A stretch of 64,000 bases of DNA from Microvirga puerhi (GTDB lineage: Bacteria > Pseudomonadota > Alphaproteobacteria > Rhizobiales > Beijerinckiaceae): NCBI RefSeq assembly GCF_020089865.1, contig NZ_JAIRBM010000015.1:49556-113555 (forward strand). Direction: 5' to 3'. This document shows, piece by piece, positions 50,290 to 59,563 of this stretch. A program made the position numbers and the translations under genes. Position 1 is the first letter of the stretch; every line of letters begins with the position of its first letter. The notes under the pieces were generated by a model, which was given only the letters and a program-made list of their open reading frames with translations, ran no database searches and had not been told where the DNA came from.

Positions 50290-50889
50290 CTAAAGGATCG
50301 GCCGCTGACGTAGGCGACGGCGGGCCGCCGCGAGCCAGCCACGCCGACCGTCGCCTTTCAGGAAGCCCGACAGGCCGCTGGCTACCTTGGTGGCGGCCTG
50401 TCGGGCTGCTTTGACGAACCGGAGCGCTTGCTGCCATGCCCAGGTTCCGGCGAGCCAAGCATGGACGCGGTCCCGAATGGCCACGGTCTTGGCAAAACAC
50501 CAGGCAAACCAACCGATGGTCAGGAGCTTGTCCCGCCCGATGGCGAACAGACGCTCCGCCAATCCGAGCCCGACCACCTTCGCGATGAAGAAGATCAGCA
50601 ATCCGGACGCGAAATGCCCAAGGCTGAAAAGATAGAGGGCATAGACCTTGAGGGGCTCGATGATCGCGAGAGGCACGAGAAACAGGGTCAGGATGCCATA
50701 AGGGGGAAGCCGCGAAATCAAGGCCTCGAGCCATCGCATGACCGGCAAGCGGGCCAGCGCCTGTACGGCGGGAATGACAAAAGCGCGGAAGATATCATCC
50801 ACAACCACCACGCAGACCGCGATGGCGAGGAGAAGGGTATTGGCGACCCTGCGAAACGCTTGGGACAAGGATCTGGACAAGAACTGCAT
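50290..50889 (-). CDS. conserved membrane protein, hypothetical
   Basis: A 199-residue protein with three to four hydrophobic segments (VANTLLLAIAVCVVVVDDIF; LPPYGILTLFLVPLAIIEPL; GHFASGLLIFFIAKVVGLGL) and a basic C-terminal tail. It occurs in Rhizobiales without assigned function. It is in the same orientation as, and 79 bases upstream of, the Tim44-domain gene. Confidence 0.75.
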   Translation of the reverse strand: MQFLSRSLSQAFRRVANTLLLAIAVCVVVVDDIFRAFVIPAVQALARLPVMRWLEALISRLPPYGILTLFLVPLAIIEPLKVYALYLFSLGHFASGLLIFFIAKVVGLGLAERLFAIGRDKLLTIGWFAWCFAKTVAIRDRVHAWLAGTWAWQQALRFVKAARQAATKVASGLSGFLKGDGRRGWLAAARRRLRQRPIL

Positions 50890-51355
50890 ACCGAGAAAAG
50901 ACCTAATGCCGGAAAGCTAAATACCTGCACCTTCAATGTGGAGGCCCTGCGGCCATTCTGCCGAAACTCCGCTTCGGCAAGGCGCCGGATCCCTCCTTTC
51001 TGTCCTAAAGGCCCGGATCACACGCTTCGACGCGTCATATTCACCCTCGCCACGCGCGACAGCTGGCTATCTTTCCAAGCTTGCGCGAGAAGACAGAGCT
51101 CTCAAATCGAGGCACCGAAATTTCGCAATTCGCGCGGCTCAATTACTTAGTGTTCTTTTTTTGAGCCGGGTATCCTTCTTGCCGCATCCGGCGAGAGTTC
51201 AAGACGGCGGGGCGGAAACTCTTTTTGTTCGCATTACGTTCGAAGAGAGAACAAGATTTCGTATTCCCCTGTAACGCAAAGAAAGATCAGTCTTCGCAAG
51301 GTAAAACCGTCCCCGTTATCCACAGGTTTCTGACTCGACTCGCGAAAACGCCTGT
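50890..51355. other. intergenic stretch before the Y-family polymerase
   Basis: No gene is supported; short frames here are not protein-like. CGGCTCAA (51135) and TTGAGCCG (51161) are inverse copies, 18 bases apart, around a T-rich loop. The part from 51130 on is clearly richer in A and T. Nothing else is recognised. Confidence 0.4.
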
Positions 51356-51370
51356 GTTCCTGATTTGTTC
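51356..51370 (+). promoter_or_regulatory. LexA (SOS) box of the Y-family polymerase
   Basis: GTTC (51356-51359), seven bases, GTTC (51367-51370): the alphaproteobacterial LexA site GTTC-N7-GTTC, 26 bases before the start codon. It predicts damage induction. Confidence 0.8.
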
Positions 51371-51396
51371 AGACAATTTCTAGAGGTGGGCGTCCG

Positions 51397-52647
51397 ATGC
51401 GCAGACCGGCAGGAGTCGAACGGCTCTACGTGGATTTCGATTCATTCTTCGCCAGCGCTGAACAGCATCTCCGACCGGACCTGCGCGGCAGGCCTGTCGG
51501 CGTCATCCCAATCGCCTCAGAACATACGGGTCTCATTGCCGTCAGCCGCGAGGCGAAGGCCCTCGGGGTCAAGCGTGGCACCTTCGTCCGTGATGCCCGC
51601 CGCCTGTGCCCTGGGATCGTCCTGGTGACAGCGCGGCACGAGCGGTATGTGGATCTGCATCGGGAGATTATTCGCGCCATCGAGACGGTCCTGCCGGTCA
51701 AGGCCGTGTGCTCGATCGATGAGATGGTCTGTGTCCTCACGCCGTCTGAACAGACGGATGCGCTCGCTCTCGGCCGAAGCGTCAAAGCCGCGATCGCCCG
51801 AGATGTCGGCGCGACCCTCACCTGTTCCATCGGCCTGGGACCAAACGAGCTGCTGGCGAAGATTGCAGCCGAGATGGAAAAGCCGAACGGGCTCGTCATC
51901 CTCCATCCTGAGGACCTGCCGGGGCGGCTTCTGTCTCTGCCTCTCACCGACATTCCCGGCATCGCTCGCGGCAACGCGGCCCGCCTCGCCCGGGCCGGAA
52001 TCAGCGATATGGCCGCCTTATGGCGCGTGCAGCCGAAGGAATTGCGCCGTCTCTGGGGCAGCGTCGAGGGCGAGCGCCTGTGGATGGGGCTGCACGGCTA
52101 CGCCGTCGAGCGGCCAGAGACCCAAAGGCGCATGTTCGGCCATGGACGGGTGCTCCCAGCGGACTGGCGGCATCTCGAAGGTGCCTATGACTGCGCCCGC
52201 GTGCTCCTGGCCAAGGCCGCGAGCCGGATGCGCCGCGGCGGTTTCTCAGCCAAGACGCTGGACTTATGGCTCACGGACCGCCACAGCGCCGACTGGTATG
52301 GAGAGGAACGGTTCCAGCCCACCGCGGACGACCCCTCGCTCCTTGCGAGCCTTGCGCGCCTGTTCCGCCATGCCGCCCGAGAGCGGCCCGCCGGTGAACG
52401 TCTGCGGAGTGTCCACGTCACCTTGAATGACCTCGTGAGCGCCACAGAACGGGAAGCGGATCTCTTCGGCTACACGACCGAAGCCAGGATCAAGCGGCGG
52501 CAGGAACACCTTTCCCTCCTCGCGGACCGGCTGAATGCCCATCACCGGGGCCCTCTGCTGCATTGGGGGCCCTGGGCCGACATTCCCGGAGGCTATGCAG
52601 GTGCAAAAATCGCCTTCAATCGAATTCCCGATACGGAAGACTTCTGA
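51397..52647 (+). CDS. Y-family DNA polymerase (DinB-like)
   Basis: A 416-residue translesion polymerase. The catalytic acids are Asp13 (LYVDFDSFFASAEQ) and Asp108/Glu109 (AVCSIDEMV). The palm and fingers (IAVSREAKALGVKRGTFVRD), helix-hairpin-helix (LTDIPGIARGNAARLARAGI) and a little-finger domain are present. YVDFDSF and SIDEM differ from the DMDAFF and SIDEAYLD of classical DinB, so it is a divergent branch, not canonical Pol IV. The upstream LexA box places it in the SOS response. ImuA and DnaE2 are not neighbours. Confidence 0.88.
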   Translation: MRRPAGVERLYVDFDSFFASAEQHLRPDLRGRPVGVIPIASEHTGLIAVSREAKALGVKRGTFVRDARRLCPGIVLVTARHERYVDLHREIIRAIETVLPVKAVCSIDEMVCVLTPSEQTDALALGRSVKAAIARDVGATLTCSIGLGPNELLAKIAAEMEKPNGLVILHPEDLPGRLLSLPLTDIPGIARGNAARLARAGISDMAALWRVQPKELRRLWGSVEGERLWMGLHGYAVERPETQRRMFGHGRVLPADWRHLEGAYDCARVLLAKAASRMRRGGFSAKTLDLWLTDRHSADWYGEERFQPTADDPSLLASLARLFRHAARERPAGERLRSVHVTLNDLVSATEREADLFGYTTEARIKRRQEHLSLLADRLNAHHRGPLLHWGPWADIPGGYAGAKIAFNRIPDTEDF

Positions 52648-52665
52648 TCCACCCGGCTCCGGACA

Positions 52666-52697
52666 GCAAAAAGGGCAGCCGTTGCGCAGCCGCCCTC
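52666..52697 (-). terminator. probable terminator of ilvE
   Basis: On the minus strand an imperfect hairpin (GGGCGGCTG ... GGCTGCCC) is followed by CTTTTTGCTG, 26 bases after the ilvE stop. The stem has mismatches, hence moderate confidence. Confidence 0.5.
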
Positions 52698-52722
52698 GAA
52701 AACAACGGATCTACTGTAAGCC

Positions 52723-53610
52723 TTAGGCCGCCTTGGCCTTGGGCTGAACCTCGGCCTCGTAATCCTCCATCAGGGTCTTGGTGAGAGCCCCCGGCTTGAA
52801 GGTATAGGAGCCGACCTCGGCGACTGGCGTCACCTCGGCGGCGCTTCCGGTGATGAAGCACTCGCTGAATCCGGCCATCTCCTCGGGCATGATGCGGCGC
52901 TCGGCCACCTCGATGCCCCGCCGCTTGGCGAGATCGATCACCGTCCTGCGGGTGATGCCGTCAAGGAAGCAGTCCGCGATCGGCGTGTGCAGAACACCGT
53001 CCTTGACGAAGAACACGTTCGCTCCCGTGCATTCCGCAACACGCCCTTGCCAGTCGAGCATGAGCGCATCCGCATAGCCTCGCCGTTCCGCCCGATGCTT
53101 GGAGATCGTGCAGATCATGTAGAGGCCGGCAGCCTTGGCCGTGGAAGGCGCCGTCGCCGGATCGGGACGGCGGTACTCGGCCATGTCGATGCGGATCCCC
53201 TTCATCTTCTGGGCCGGGTCGAAATAGCTCGGCCATTCCCAGCTGGCGATGGCGAGGTGAATCTTGTTGTGCTGAGCGGACACGCCCATCATTTCCGATC
53301 CGCGCCATGCAACCGGGCGCAGATAAGCGTCCCGCTGGCCGTTCTTTTCGAGAACCAGGCGTTTCGCCGCGTCGATCTCGGCGACGCTGTAGGGGATCTC
53401 AAAATCGAGGATCTGGGCCGATTTCTTGAGGCGCTCGGCATGCTCGATCGACTTGAAGATGGTGCCGCCATAGGCGCGCTCGCCTTCGAAAACGCTGGAT
53501 GCATAGTGCAGGGCATGGGTCAGGACATGCACTTTGGCGTCCTTCCACGGTACCAGCTGCCCGTCATACCAAATCCATCCATCACGTTGATCGAAGGGGG
53601 TACCGGACAT
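52723..53610 (-). CDS. ilvE: branched-chain amino acid aminotransferase
   Basis: A 295-residue fold-type IV PLP enzyme for the last step of leucine, isoleucine and valine synthesis. VLTHALHYASSVFEGERAYG, VAWRGSEMMGVSAQHNKIHL, the lysine in TISKHRAERRGYADALMLD, and GITRRTVIDLAKRRGIEVAE are conserved. It is divergent from petP-petR, 162 bases away. Confidence 0.94.
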   Translation of the reverse strand: MSGTPFDQRDGWIWYDGQLVPWKDAKVHVLTHALHYASSVFEGERAYGGTIFKSIEHAERLKKSAQILDFEIPYSVAEIDAAKRLVLEKNGQRDAYLRPVAWRGSEMMGVSAQHNKIHLAIASWEWPSYFDPAQKMKGIRIDMAEYRRPDPATAPSTAKAAGLYMICTISKHRAERRGYADALMLDWQGRVAECTGANVFFVKDGVLHTPIADCFLDGITRRTVIDLAKRRGIEVAERRIMPEEMAGFSECFITGSAAEVTPVAEVGSYTFKPGALTKTLMEDYEAEVQPKAKAA

Positions 53611-53772
53611 GAGTCTTCTCCTGAAGGGCGACCATATGGCTCATCGGGGTCGCGAAATTTCCGATGCCGTTCCGCGCGGTTTCGATTTCATTCATTTCGC
53701 GGAAGCGCCTTGACGAGTAACAATCGTCTTGAGATATGTCAACAACGCTGACGTAAATAATGGACAGAGACG

Positions 53773-54291
53773 GTGCCCGACGCAATCCCGGTTCTACGTT
53801 CCCCCAGGCTCGGCGCCGATATTCGGGCCGACCATCCCGCCTATGATCTCATCGAGTTGCTGTTCTTCGCTTATCGGGATTTCGTCAGCGATCCGGACAG
53901 GATCCTGGACGAATACGGCTTCGGGCGCGCGCATCACCGGGTTCTCCATTTCGTCGACCGGCAGCCGGGCCTGACCATAGCGGAGCTCCTTGATATCCTG
54001 CGGATCACCAAGCAGAGCCTGAACCGGGTTCTCAAGGAATTGATCGAGAAGCGCTTCATCGAGAGCCGCATGGGCACGTCGGACCGGCGGCAACGCCTCC
54101 TGCACGTGACGCCGCAAGGCCACGATTTGGCCTTGAAGCTCGCCAAGTTGCAGACCAAGCGCATTGCACGGGCGCTTTCGGATCTGGAGCCGGACGCCAA
54201 GGAGCTGGTGACCCGCTACCTCGTGCGTCTCATCGACCCCGATGATCGGGAGCATGTGGAGCGCCTCGTATTCGGGAAGCAGGAAGTCTGA
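53773..54291 (+). CDS. petP: MarR-family regulator, PetP-like
   Basis: A 172-residue winged-helix regulator: HRVLHFVDRQPGLTIAELLD, ILRITKQSLNRVLKELIEKR and the wing RMGTSDRRQRLLHVTPQG. The pairing with an OmpR-type regulator 12 bases downstream matches the petP-petR operon of Rhodobacter capsulatus, which is needed for growth and cytochrome bc1 expression. GTG start. The name rests on context and family, not on an alignment. Confidence 0.85.
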   Translation: MPDAIPVLRSPRLGADIRADHPAYDLIELLFFAYRDFVSDPDRILDEYGFGRAHHRVLHFVDRQPGLTIAELLDILRITKQSLNRVLKELIEKRFIESRMGTSDRRQRLLHVTPQGHDLALKLAKLQTKRIARALSDLEPDAKELVTRYLVRLIDPDDREHVERLVFGKQEV

Positions 54292-54303
54292 TAAAGCCGG
54301 ACG

Positions 54304-55023
54304 ATGGAAGTTACACGCATCGATATCCCCGACCATGCCCCCCACATCCTCGTGGTCGACGACGACCGGCGGCTGCGCGATCTCCTTGCGCGCTTTCTGA
54401 CCGAGAACGGTTATCGCATCACCACCGCCGAAAGCGCCAGCGATGCCAGGGCGAAGGCCGAGAATTTCGTCTTCGACGCTCTCGTGCTCGACGTCATGAT
54501 GCCGGGAGAATCTGGGTTCGACTATGCCCGCAGCCTGCGCCAGACCTCGCAGATCCCCATTCTGATGCTGACCGCCCGGGCAGAGGCCGGGGACCGCGTT
54601 ACGGGGCTGGAGATCGGCGCGGACGACTATCTGCCCAAGCCCTTCGAGCCTCGCGAGCTCCTGCTGCGGCTCGGCAACATCCTCAAGCGGATCGCTCCCA
54701 CGGAGCTGCCGAACGCGTCGGACATTCCCGACATCGTCCGCTTCGGACCGTTCACCTACCGCTTTGACCGTGGCGAGCTGCGAAAGGGCGATGAGATCGT
54801 CCGCATCACCGAACGCGAGCGGGAAATCCTGACGATCCTGGGCTCCCGGGCCGGCGACAATGTCCCGCGCGAGGAGCTCGCCGGCAACGGCCTTGCCGCC
54901 AACGAGCGCACGGTCGATGTGCAGATCAATCGGCTGCGCCGCAAGATCGAGATCGATCCGGCTAATCCAATCCTGCTGCAGACCGTGCGCGGAATCGGCT
55001 ACCGCCTCGTGATAGACCGATGA
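54304..55023 (+). CDS. petR: OmpR-family response regulator, PetR-like
   Basis: A 239-residue regulator. Receiver domain: HILVVDDDRRLRDLLARF, phospho-acceptor Asp63 in LVLDVMMPGESGFD, and the lysine in DDYLPKPFEPREL. Winged-helix DNA-binding domain from about 140: TEREREILTILGSRAGDNVP, then NERTVDVQINRLRRKIE. It overlaps the sensor kinase gene by four bases (ATGA). Confidence 0.92.
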   Translation: MEVTRIDIPDHAPHILVVDDDRRLRDLLARFLTENGYRITTAESASDARAKAENFVFDALVLDVMMPGESGFDYARSLRQTSQIPILMLTARAEAGDRVTGLEIGADDYLPKPFEPRELLLRLGNILKRIAPTELPNASDIPDIVRFGPFTYRFDRGELRKGDEIVRITEREREILTILGSRAGDNVPREELAGNGLAANERTVDVQINRLRRKIEIDPANPILLQTVRGIGYRLVIDR

Positions 55024-56378
55024 AGCTGAGCACGGCCCTGAAGCTTTCCCCCTTCGACATCGCCATGCGGTGGCTCGGGCGGATTCTGCCGAAGGGGCTT
55101 TATGCGCGTTCCCTGATCATCATCATCGCGCCCATCGTGCTACTGCAATCGGTCGTGGCCTACGTCTTCATGGAGCGGCACTGGCAGTTGGTGACGCGCC
55201 GCCTGTCCTCCGCCGTCACGTCCGACATCGCAGCGCTGATCGACATCTACGAGAGCTATCCGCAGGATCGCGACGCGACAACGCTCGCCCGCATCGCCTC
55301 CGAGCGGCTGCAGCTCGACGTGGACATCCTCCACGACACGGACCTGCCGCCTCCGGGCCCCAAGCCGTTCTTCTCGATCCTGGACGAGACCCTGTCGGAT
55401 GAGCTGCGCCGGCAGATCGACAGGCCCTACTGGATGGACACCGTGGGACGGTCGAACTTCGTCGAGATCCGCGTCAAGCTCGACCCCACGACGGTGATGC
55501 GCGTGCTGACGCGGCGCAGCCAAGCCTATGCTTCGAACTCACACATCTTCCTAGTCTGGATGGGCGGCTCCTCCCTTGTCCTGATGGGCATCGCCATCCT
55601 GTTCCTACGCAATCAGATCCGTCCCATCCTGCGCCTTGCCGAAGCGGCGGAAGCTCTCGGCAAGGGGCGTGAGATCGAGTTCCGCCCACGCGGCGCCCGC
55701 GAGGTCCGGCAAGCTGGCCACTCGTTCCTCGAAATGAAGCGACGCATCGAGCGCAACATGGAACAGCGCACAACCATGCTGAACGGGGTCAGCCACGACC
55801 TGCGCACCATCCTCACGCGCTTCAAGCTGTCCCTCGTCCTCCTGAAGCAGACGCCCGAGGTCGAAGACCTGAAGCGCGACGTCGACGAGATGAGCCGCAT
55901 GCTCGAGGGCTATCTTGCGTTCGCGCGCGGCGATACTGGCGAGCAGGCCATCGAGACGGACCTGCGGCCCCTGCTCCAGGATCTTCAGTCGGATGCCGAA
56001 AGGCAGGGGCACACCACCAGCCTCGACATGGTGGGCGATCCCATCATCACCGTGCGACCCGATGCCTTCCGACGCCTGCTCTTCAACCTCGTCGCCAATG
56101 CGGCGCGCCACAGCGACACGATCCAGATCAACGCCAATCACGAGACCCGCTGGCTGGTGCTGCACGTGGATGACGACGGCCCCGGCATTCCGGCGGATCT
56201 GCGCGAGGAGGTGTTCAAGCCCTTCGTGCGTCTGGACGAGGCGCGCAACCAGGACGAAGGAGGCTCAGGCCTCGGTCTTGCGATCGCCCGCGATATTGCC
56301 CGCTCTCACGGTGGAGACATCACGCTCGGAGACAGTCCTCTCGGGGGCCTACGCGCCACGGTGCGTCTGCCGGCCTGA
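55020..56378 (+). CDS. EnvZ-type sensor histidine kinase
   Basis: A 452-residue membrane kinase: first helix about residues 28-48 (SLIIIIAPIVLLQSVVAYVF), periplasmic sensor part, second helix (SHIFLVWMGGSSLVLMGIAI), HAMP (RNQIRPILRLAEAAEALGKG), dimerisation domain with His259 (GVSHDLRTILTRFKLSLVL) and HATPase (LLFNLVANAARHSD; DDDGPGIPAD; GGSGLGLAIARDIARSHGG). It is the likely partner of PetR. The 3' end overlaps the convergent nudix gene by 30 bases. Confidence 0.92.
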   Translation: MKLSTALKLSPFDIAMRWLGRILPKGLYARSLIIIIAPIVLLQSVVAYVFMERHWQLVTRRLSSAVTSDIAALIDIYESYPQDRDATTLARIASERLQLDVDILHDTDLPPPGPKPFFSILDETLSDELRRQIDRPYWMDTVGRSNFVEIRVKLDPTTVMRVLTRRSQAYASNSHIFLVWMGGSSLVLMGIAILFLRNQIRPILRLAEAAEALGKGREIEFRPRGAREVRQAGHSFLEMKRRIERNMEQRTTMLNGVSHDLRTILTRFKLSLVLLKQTPEVEDLKRDVDEMSRMLEGYLAFARGDTGEQAIETDLRPLLQDLQSDAERQGHTTSLDMVGDPIITVRPDAFRRLLFNLVANAARHSDTIQINANHETRWLVLHVDDDGPGIPADLREEVFKPFVRLDEARNQDEGGSGLGLAIARDIARSHGGDITLGDSPLGGLRATVRLPA

Positions 56379-56783
56379 TGCATCTACGCACCATGCTTCG
56401 AGGGCATGCCGTGCAGGATCGGTCAACGCCTCCAGCGCGAGAGCCTCTTCGACCGGGAACCACGCGATCTTGGTGTGTTCGTCGCTGGCATTCGTCACAT
56501 GCCCTGTCCACGCCTCGATCAGATAAGAGTGATATGTCTTTTGTCCGTTTGCCGCAGGATTGGGGTCTACCATCGCCGGCGCTGCGGGGCGAAAGCGTGT
56601 CACGGCAATATCGAGCTCCTCGCGGAGCTCGCGAACAAGCGCCTCTTCCAAGCCTTCGCCAGGCTCCACATGCCCACCGAACAAGTCCCAGAAATGAGGA
56701 TAGGTTCGCTTGTGGCTGGCCCTGAAGCCGAGCAGGACCCGTCGTTCTCCAACGATGAGCAGGCCCTGCACCACCTCATCCAT
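56349..56783 (-). CDS. NUDIX hydrolase
   Basis: A 144-residue NUDIX enzyme. The nudix box reads GGHVEPGE, then seven residues, then RELREELDI, with all catalytic glutamates. It hydrolyses a nucleoside diphosphate derivative; the substrate is not known. The start shares a base with the csaA stop (TGATG). The gene's end lies inside the 3' end of the histidine kinase gene on the other strand. Confidence 0.9.
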   Translation of the reverse strand: MDEVVQGLLIVGERRVLLGFRASHKRTYPHFWDLFGGHVEPGEGLEEALVRELREELDIAVTRFRPAAPAMVDPNPAANGQKTYHSYLIEAWTGHVTNASDEHTKIAWFPVEEALALEALTDPARHALEAWCVDASGRQTHRGA

Positions 56784-57142
56784 CAGTAAAGCCGCCCGCC
56801 GATCGGAACGTCCCGGTCCGGCCGGATCAGCATCACGTCGCCGTTGGCATCCGGCACGCCCAGGGTCAGGACTTCGGACATGAACGGGCCGATCTGGCGC
56901 GGTGGGAAATTTACCACCGCGAGGACCTGGCTGCCGACAAGTTCGTCCAGGGAGTGATTAACGGTGATCTGCGCCGAAGAACGCTTGGTGCCGATCTCCG
57001 GTCCGAAATCAATCGTCAGCTTGAACGCCGGCTTGCGGGCCTCCGGAAAAGGCTCCGCCGCGACGATCCGGCCGACCCGGATGTCGACCTTCAGAAAATC
57101 ATCGAATGTGATCGGCGTAAGCCCCGAAGCGACTTGGTCCAT
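56783..57142 (-). CDS. csaA: CsaA-like tRNA-binding protein
   Basis: A 119-residue OB-fold protein of the tRNA-binding (EMAP-like) group: ITFDDFLKVDIRVGRIVAAE, SSAQITVNHSLDELVGSQVL, AVVNFPPRQIGPFMSEVLTL. In Bacillus, CsaA is a secretion-related chaperone; the role here is open. It is coupled to the nudix gene. Confidence 0.92.
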   Translation of the reverse strand: MDQVASGLTPITFDDFLKVDIRVGRIVAAEPFPEARKPAFKLTIDFGPEIGTKRSSAQITVNHSLDELVGSQVLAVVNFPPRQIGPFMSEVLTLGVPDANGDVMLIRPDRDVPIGGRLY

Positions 57143-57162
57143 ATCTCCCCCTGATCGTGCGT

Positions 57163-57861
57163 TCAGATGGCGGCGGCCGGATTGCTGGTCTCGCCGTTGT
57201 CCTTGCGTTTCGTGTAGCTCCGCGACGACCTGCGGTTCTCCATAAGCGCGCGACCGACCGCGCGCAGAGGCGCCGTCAGGCGGCGGACATCCTCCGCGCG
57301 CTCCATCACCCGTTCACCGCGTCGCAACTCGCGATCAAGCCGCGCCATGGTCTTGGCCATCGCAGGATCATCGTCATCGAGCCAGGTGCGCAGCGTGTTG
57401 GCATAGACGAGCGCCGCTCCCTGAATCTTCAGCGTTCCCAGCGGCCCCTCGGTCGGAATCCCCGCTGCGGCCAGCATGAAGCGCTGCGAATTCAGGGCCT
57501 CGCGATTCAACGCCGCCAGCGCCAGCGGATCGAACTGAAGATCCCGGAAGATGTTGCGCAGCGCCCCCTTGTAAGGGGTCAGCGCATCGAAGCGGCGCAT
57601 GATCACGTCGAAGATGCGCTCGCGCGCGGGTTCCTGCGCAAGGTCCTCAGTGGTCCCTTCCAGCACCTGCTTGTCAATCTGCCGCGACAGAGCGCCAAGG
57701 ACGGCACCTTTCGACGGGAAGAGCTCACGGAATTCCGCGAGGGACAGGTTGGCGGCCTTGGCGACGTCGCCGACCTCGATCTCGTCCCAACGCCGCTGCG
57801 ATGCGAGATCCATCAGAGCGTCCACAACCGCCTTGCGCTTGGATGCTACGTCCGCCGCCAT
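57163..57861 (-). CDS. TetR-family regulator
   Basis: A 232-residue regulator. The N-terminal helix-turn-helix spans residues 8-55 (AVVDALMDLASQRRWDEIEV, KAANLSLAEFRELFPSKGAV); the C-terminal ligand domain is COQ9-like in style (LDDDDPAMAKTMARLDREL). The tail is basic. Its target is unknown; csaA lies 20 bases downstream in the same orientation. Confidence 0.85.
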   Translation of the reverse strand: MAADVASKRKAVVDALMDLASQRRWDEIEVGDVAKAANLSLAEFRELFPSKGAVLGALSRQIDKQVLEGTTEDLAQEPARERIFDVIMRRFDALTPYKGALRNIFRDLQFDPLALAALNREALNSQRFMLAAAGIPTEGPLGTLKIQGAALVYANTLRTWLDDDDPAMAKTMARLDRELRRGERVMERAEDVRRLTAPLRAVGRALMENRRSSRSYTKRKDNGETSNPAAAI

Positions 57862-57924
57862 CTCACAACCTCCTGCCTGTGAATCTATGCCTTCTAGGCA
57901 TATGTAGGCCGTACAGGCGGCCCG

Positions 57925-58752
57925 TCAGCCCGCCAGCTCCTCGGCACGCTTCTTTGCCGCAGCCACGGTTTCCCGCATCAAGGCTTTCAGGCCACCTGGA
58001 TTGGCCATGAGCACCTGCAAGCCTGCAGCCGTCGTGCCGCCCGGCGACGTTACGTTCTGACGCAGGGTCTCTGGCGACAGATCGCTCTGGAACAGCAGCT
58101 CCCCTGCCCCGGTGACCGTCGCGCGGGCCAACCGTTGCGCGAGATCCTCCGGAAGGCCGGCGGCGATGCCCGCCTCCGCGAGGCATTCCACAAGGTGGAA
58201 GACATAAGCCGGGCCCGAACCCGAAACGGCTGTCACAGCGTCGATCAGATCTTCGGACGGCAGCCACTCGACGATTCCGACGCTCTTCAGCAGCGAATCC
58301 GCGACCAGGCGCTGGGGCTCGGAAACTCCTTCGCTTGCAGCGGCGCCCGTTGCGCCACGGCCGATGCTCGCGGGCAGATTGGGCATCGCGCGCACGACGG
58401 CGCGGGAAGCGGGCAGGCGCTTGCGGAGATCGCCGATGGTCTTGCCGGCGAGGATCGACACGATGAGGGTCTGCGGCCCGACCAGCGCATCCAGTTCCTT
58501 CGCCGCCTCATCCAGCATCTGCGGCTTGACGGCGAGCACGAGGACCTCGGGTTTCTCCGGGCGCTGCGGATTGAGTGCGATGCCACGATCGGCACAGAGA
58601 CGGATCATCTCCTCCGAGGGACGAGGATCGATGATGGCAACGCCCTTCGGCGGCATACCTTCAGCCAGCCAGCCTTCGAGCATCGCTCCGCCCATCTTGC
58701 CGGCACCGATCAGAATCAAGGACGAGGGCAGATGATGGGCTGGCGCGGACAT
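57925..58752 (-). CDS. proC: pyrroline-5-carboxylate reductase
   Basis: The last step of proline synthesis, NAD(P)H-dependent. The 275-residue protein has the nucleotide motif LILIGAGKMGGAMLEGWL, VLAVKPQMLDEAAKEL, VVRAMPNLPASIGRGATG and VTAVSGSGPAYVFHLVECLA, and ENVTSPGGTT-type VTSPGGTTAAGLQVL near the end. The start at 58752 begins the conserved part; a start at 58794 would add 14 residues. Confidence 0.95.
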   Translation of the reverse strand: MSAPAHHLPSSLILIGAGKMGGAMLEGWLAEGMPPKGVAIIDPRPSEEMIRLCADRGIALNPQRPEKPEVLVLAVKPQMLDEAAKELDALVGPQTLIVSILAGKTIGDLRKRLPASRAVVRAMPNLPASIGRGATGAAASEGVSEPQRLVADSLLKSVGIVEWLPSEDLIDAVTAVSGSGPAYVFHLVECLAEAGIAAGLPEDLAQRLARATVTGAGELLFQSDLSPETLRQNVTSPGGTTAAGLQVLMANPGGLKALMRETVAAAKKRAEELAG

Positions 58753-58821
58753 GAACAAACCTTGAGGCAGATTGCGGGCGCGCAATCTATCCACCTCCTC
58801 AAGGCCCTGTCGAGGGTCGGA

Positions 58822-59322
58822 TCAGGCTTCGCCTTCGGTTTCGAACAGAACTGCGTCGAGAGCATCCTTCGCGGACTTCCCGGCCCACATGACGAACTGG
58901 AAGGACTGGAAATAGCGTTCGCAGGCTTCTACTGCAACGCGCAGCATGGTCTCGCATTGGCCCTGCGTCGGATCGGCTCCGCCCGCCAGCAGAAGCGCGT
59001 GGCGGAACATCACCACGTTCTCTCCGCTCCAGAGATCGAAATGGCCGACCCAGAGCTGCTCGTTGATCCGCGAAATCAGCTGGAGAACGTCCTGGCGTCG
59101 TCGGTCCGGCACCTTCAGGTCGAAGGCGCAGGCGACATGGAGCGCCTCGACATCCTCGATCCAGGTGAAGGAGATGTGATAGTCCGCCCATTTCCCGGAA
59201 ACCGAGACCGACATTTCGTCAGCTTCGGCCCGATCGAAGATCCAGTCCCGCAGAGACGCAAGCCGCTCGACGACATCCAGCGGGTGCTCCAAGCGATCAA
59301 TTTCGATGTGAAGCTGAGACAT
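58822..59322 (-). CDS. YbjN-domain protein
   Basis: A 166-residue protein of the YbjN family: HIEIDRLEHPLDVVERLASL, VSVSGKWADYHISFTWIEDV, INEQLWVGHFDLWSGENVVM and CERYFQSFQFVMWAGKSAKD. The family is type III chaperone-like and linked to stress and motility in E. coli; function here unknown. GGAA precedes the start at 59322. It lies 69 bases upstream of proC, in the same direction. Confidence 0.9.
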   Translation of the reverse strand: MSQLHIEIDRLEHPLDVVERLASLRDWIFDRAEADEMSVSVSGKWADYHISFTWIEDVEALHVACAFDLKVPDRRRQDVLQLISRINEQLWVGHFDLWSGENVVMFRHALLLAGGADPTQGQCETMLRVAVEACERYFQSFQFVMWAGKSAKDALDAVLFETEGEA

Positions 59323-59563
59323 ATCGTTCCATGAAATCTCTTGCTTGAACAATGCAAAGCACATCCAAGCAATGTCGTAACGTAAACTCTGGCAATTTGG
59401 GATTACTCACTTCTGAATACCTTCGTAATCGGAAGCTATTCCCAAATCACCGCGAATCAACTCGTGGAATGACAGTCTTAGATTTTGACTCGCGTCACAA
59501 TGCGTCGGTCTGACCTTGTCCACAAAAGGTGGCCTTTGGTCACCGACAAGGCTGTGGACGGAG

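Noticed and set aside
51231..51260. GTTC-gaagaga-GAAC as a second LexA site
   Set aside because: The alphaproteobacterial box is a direct repeat GTTC-N7-GTTC; this one is an inverted arrangement and lies farther from the gene.
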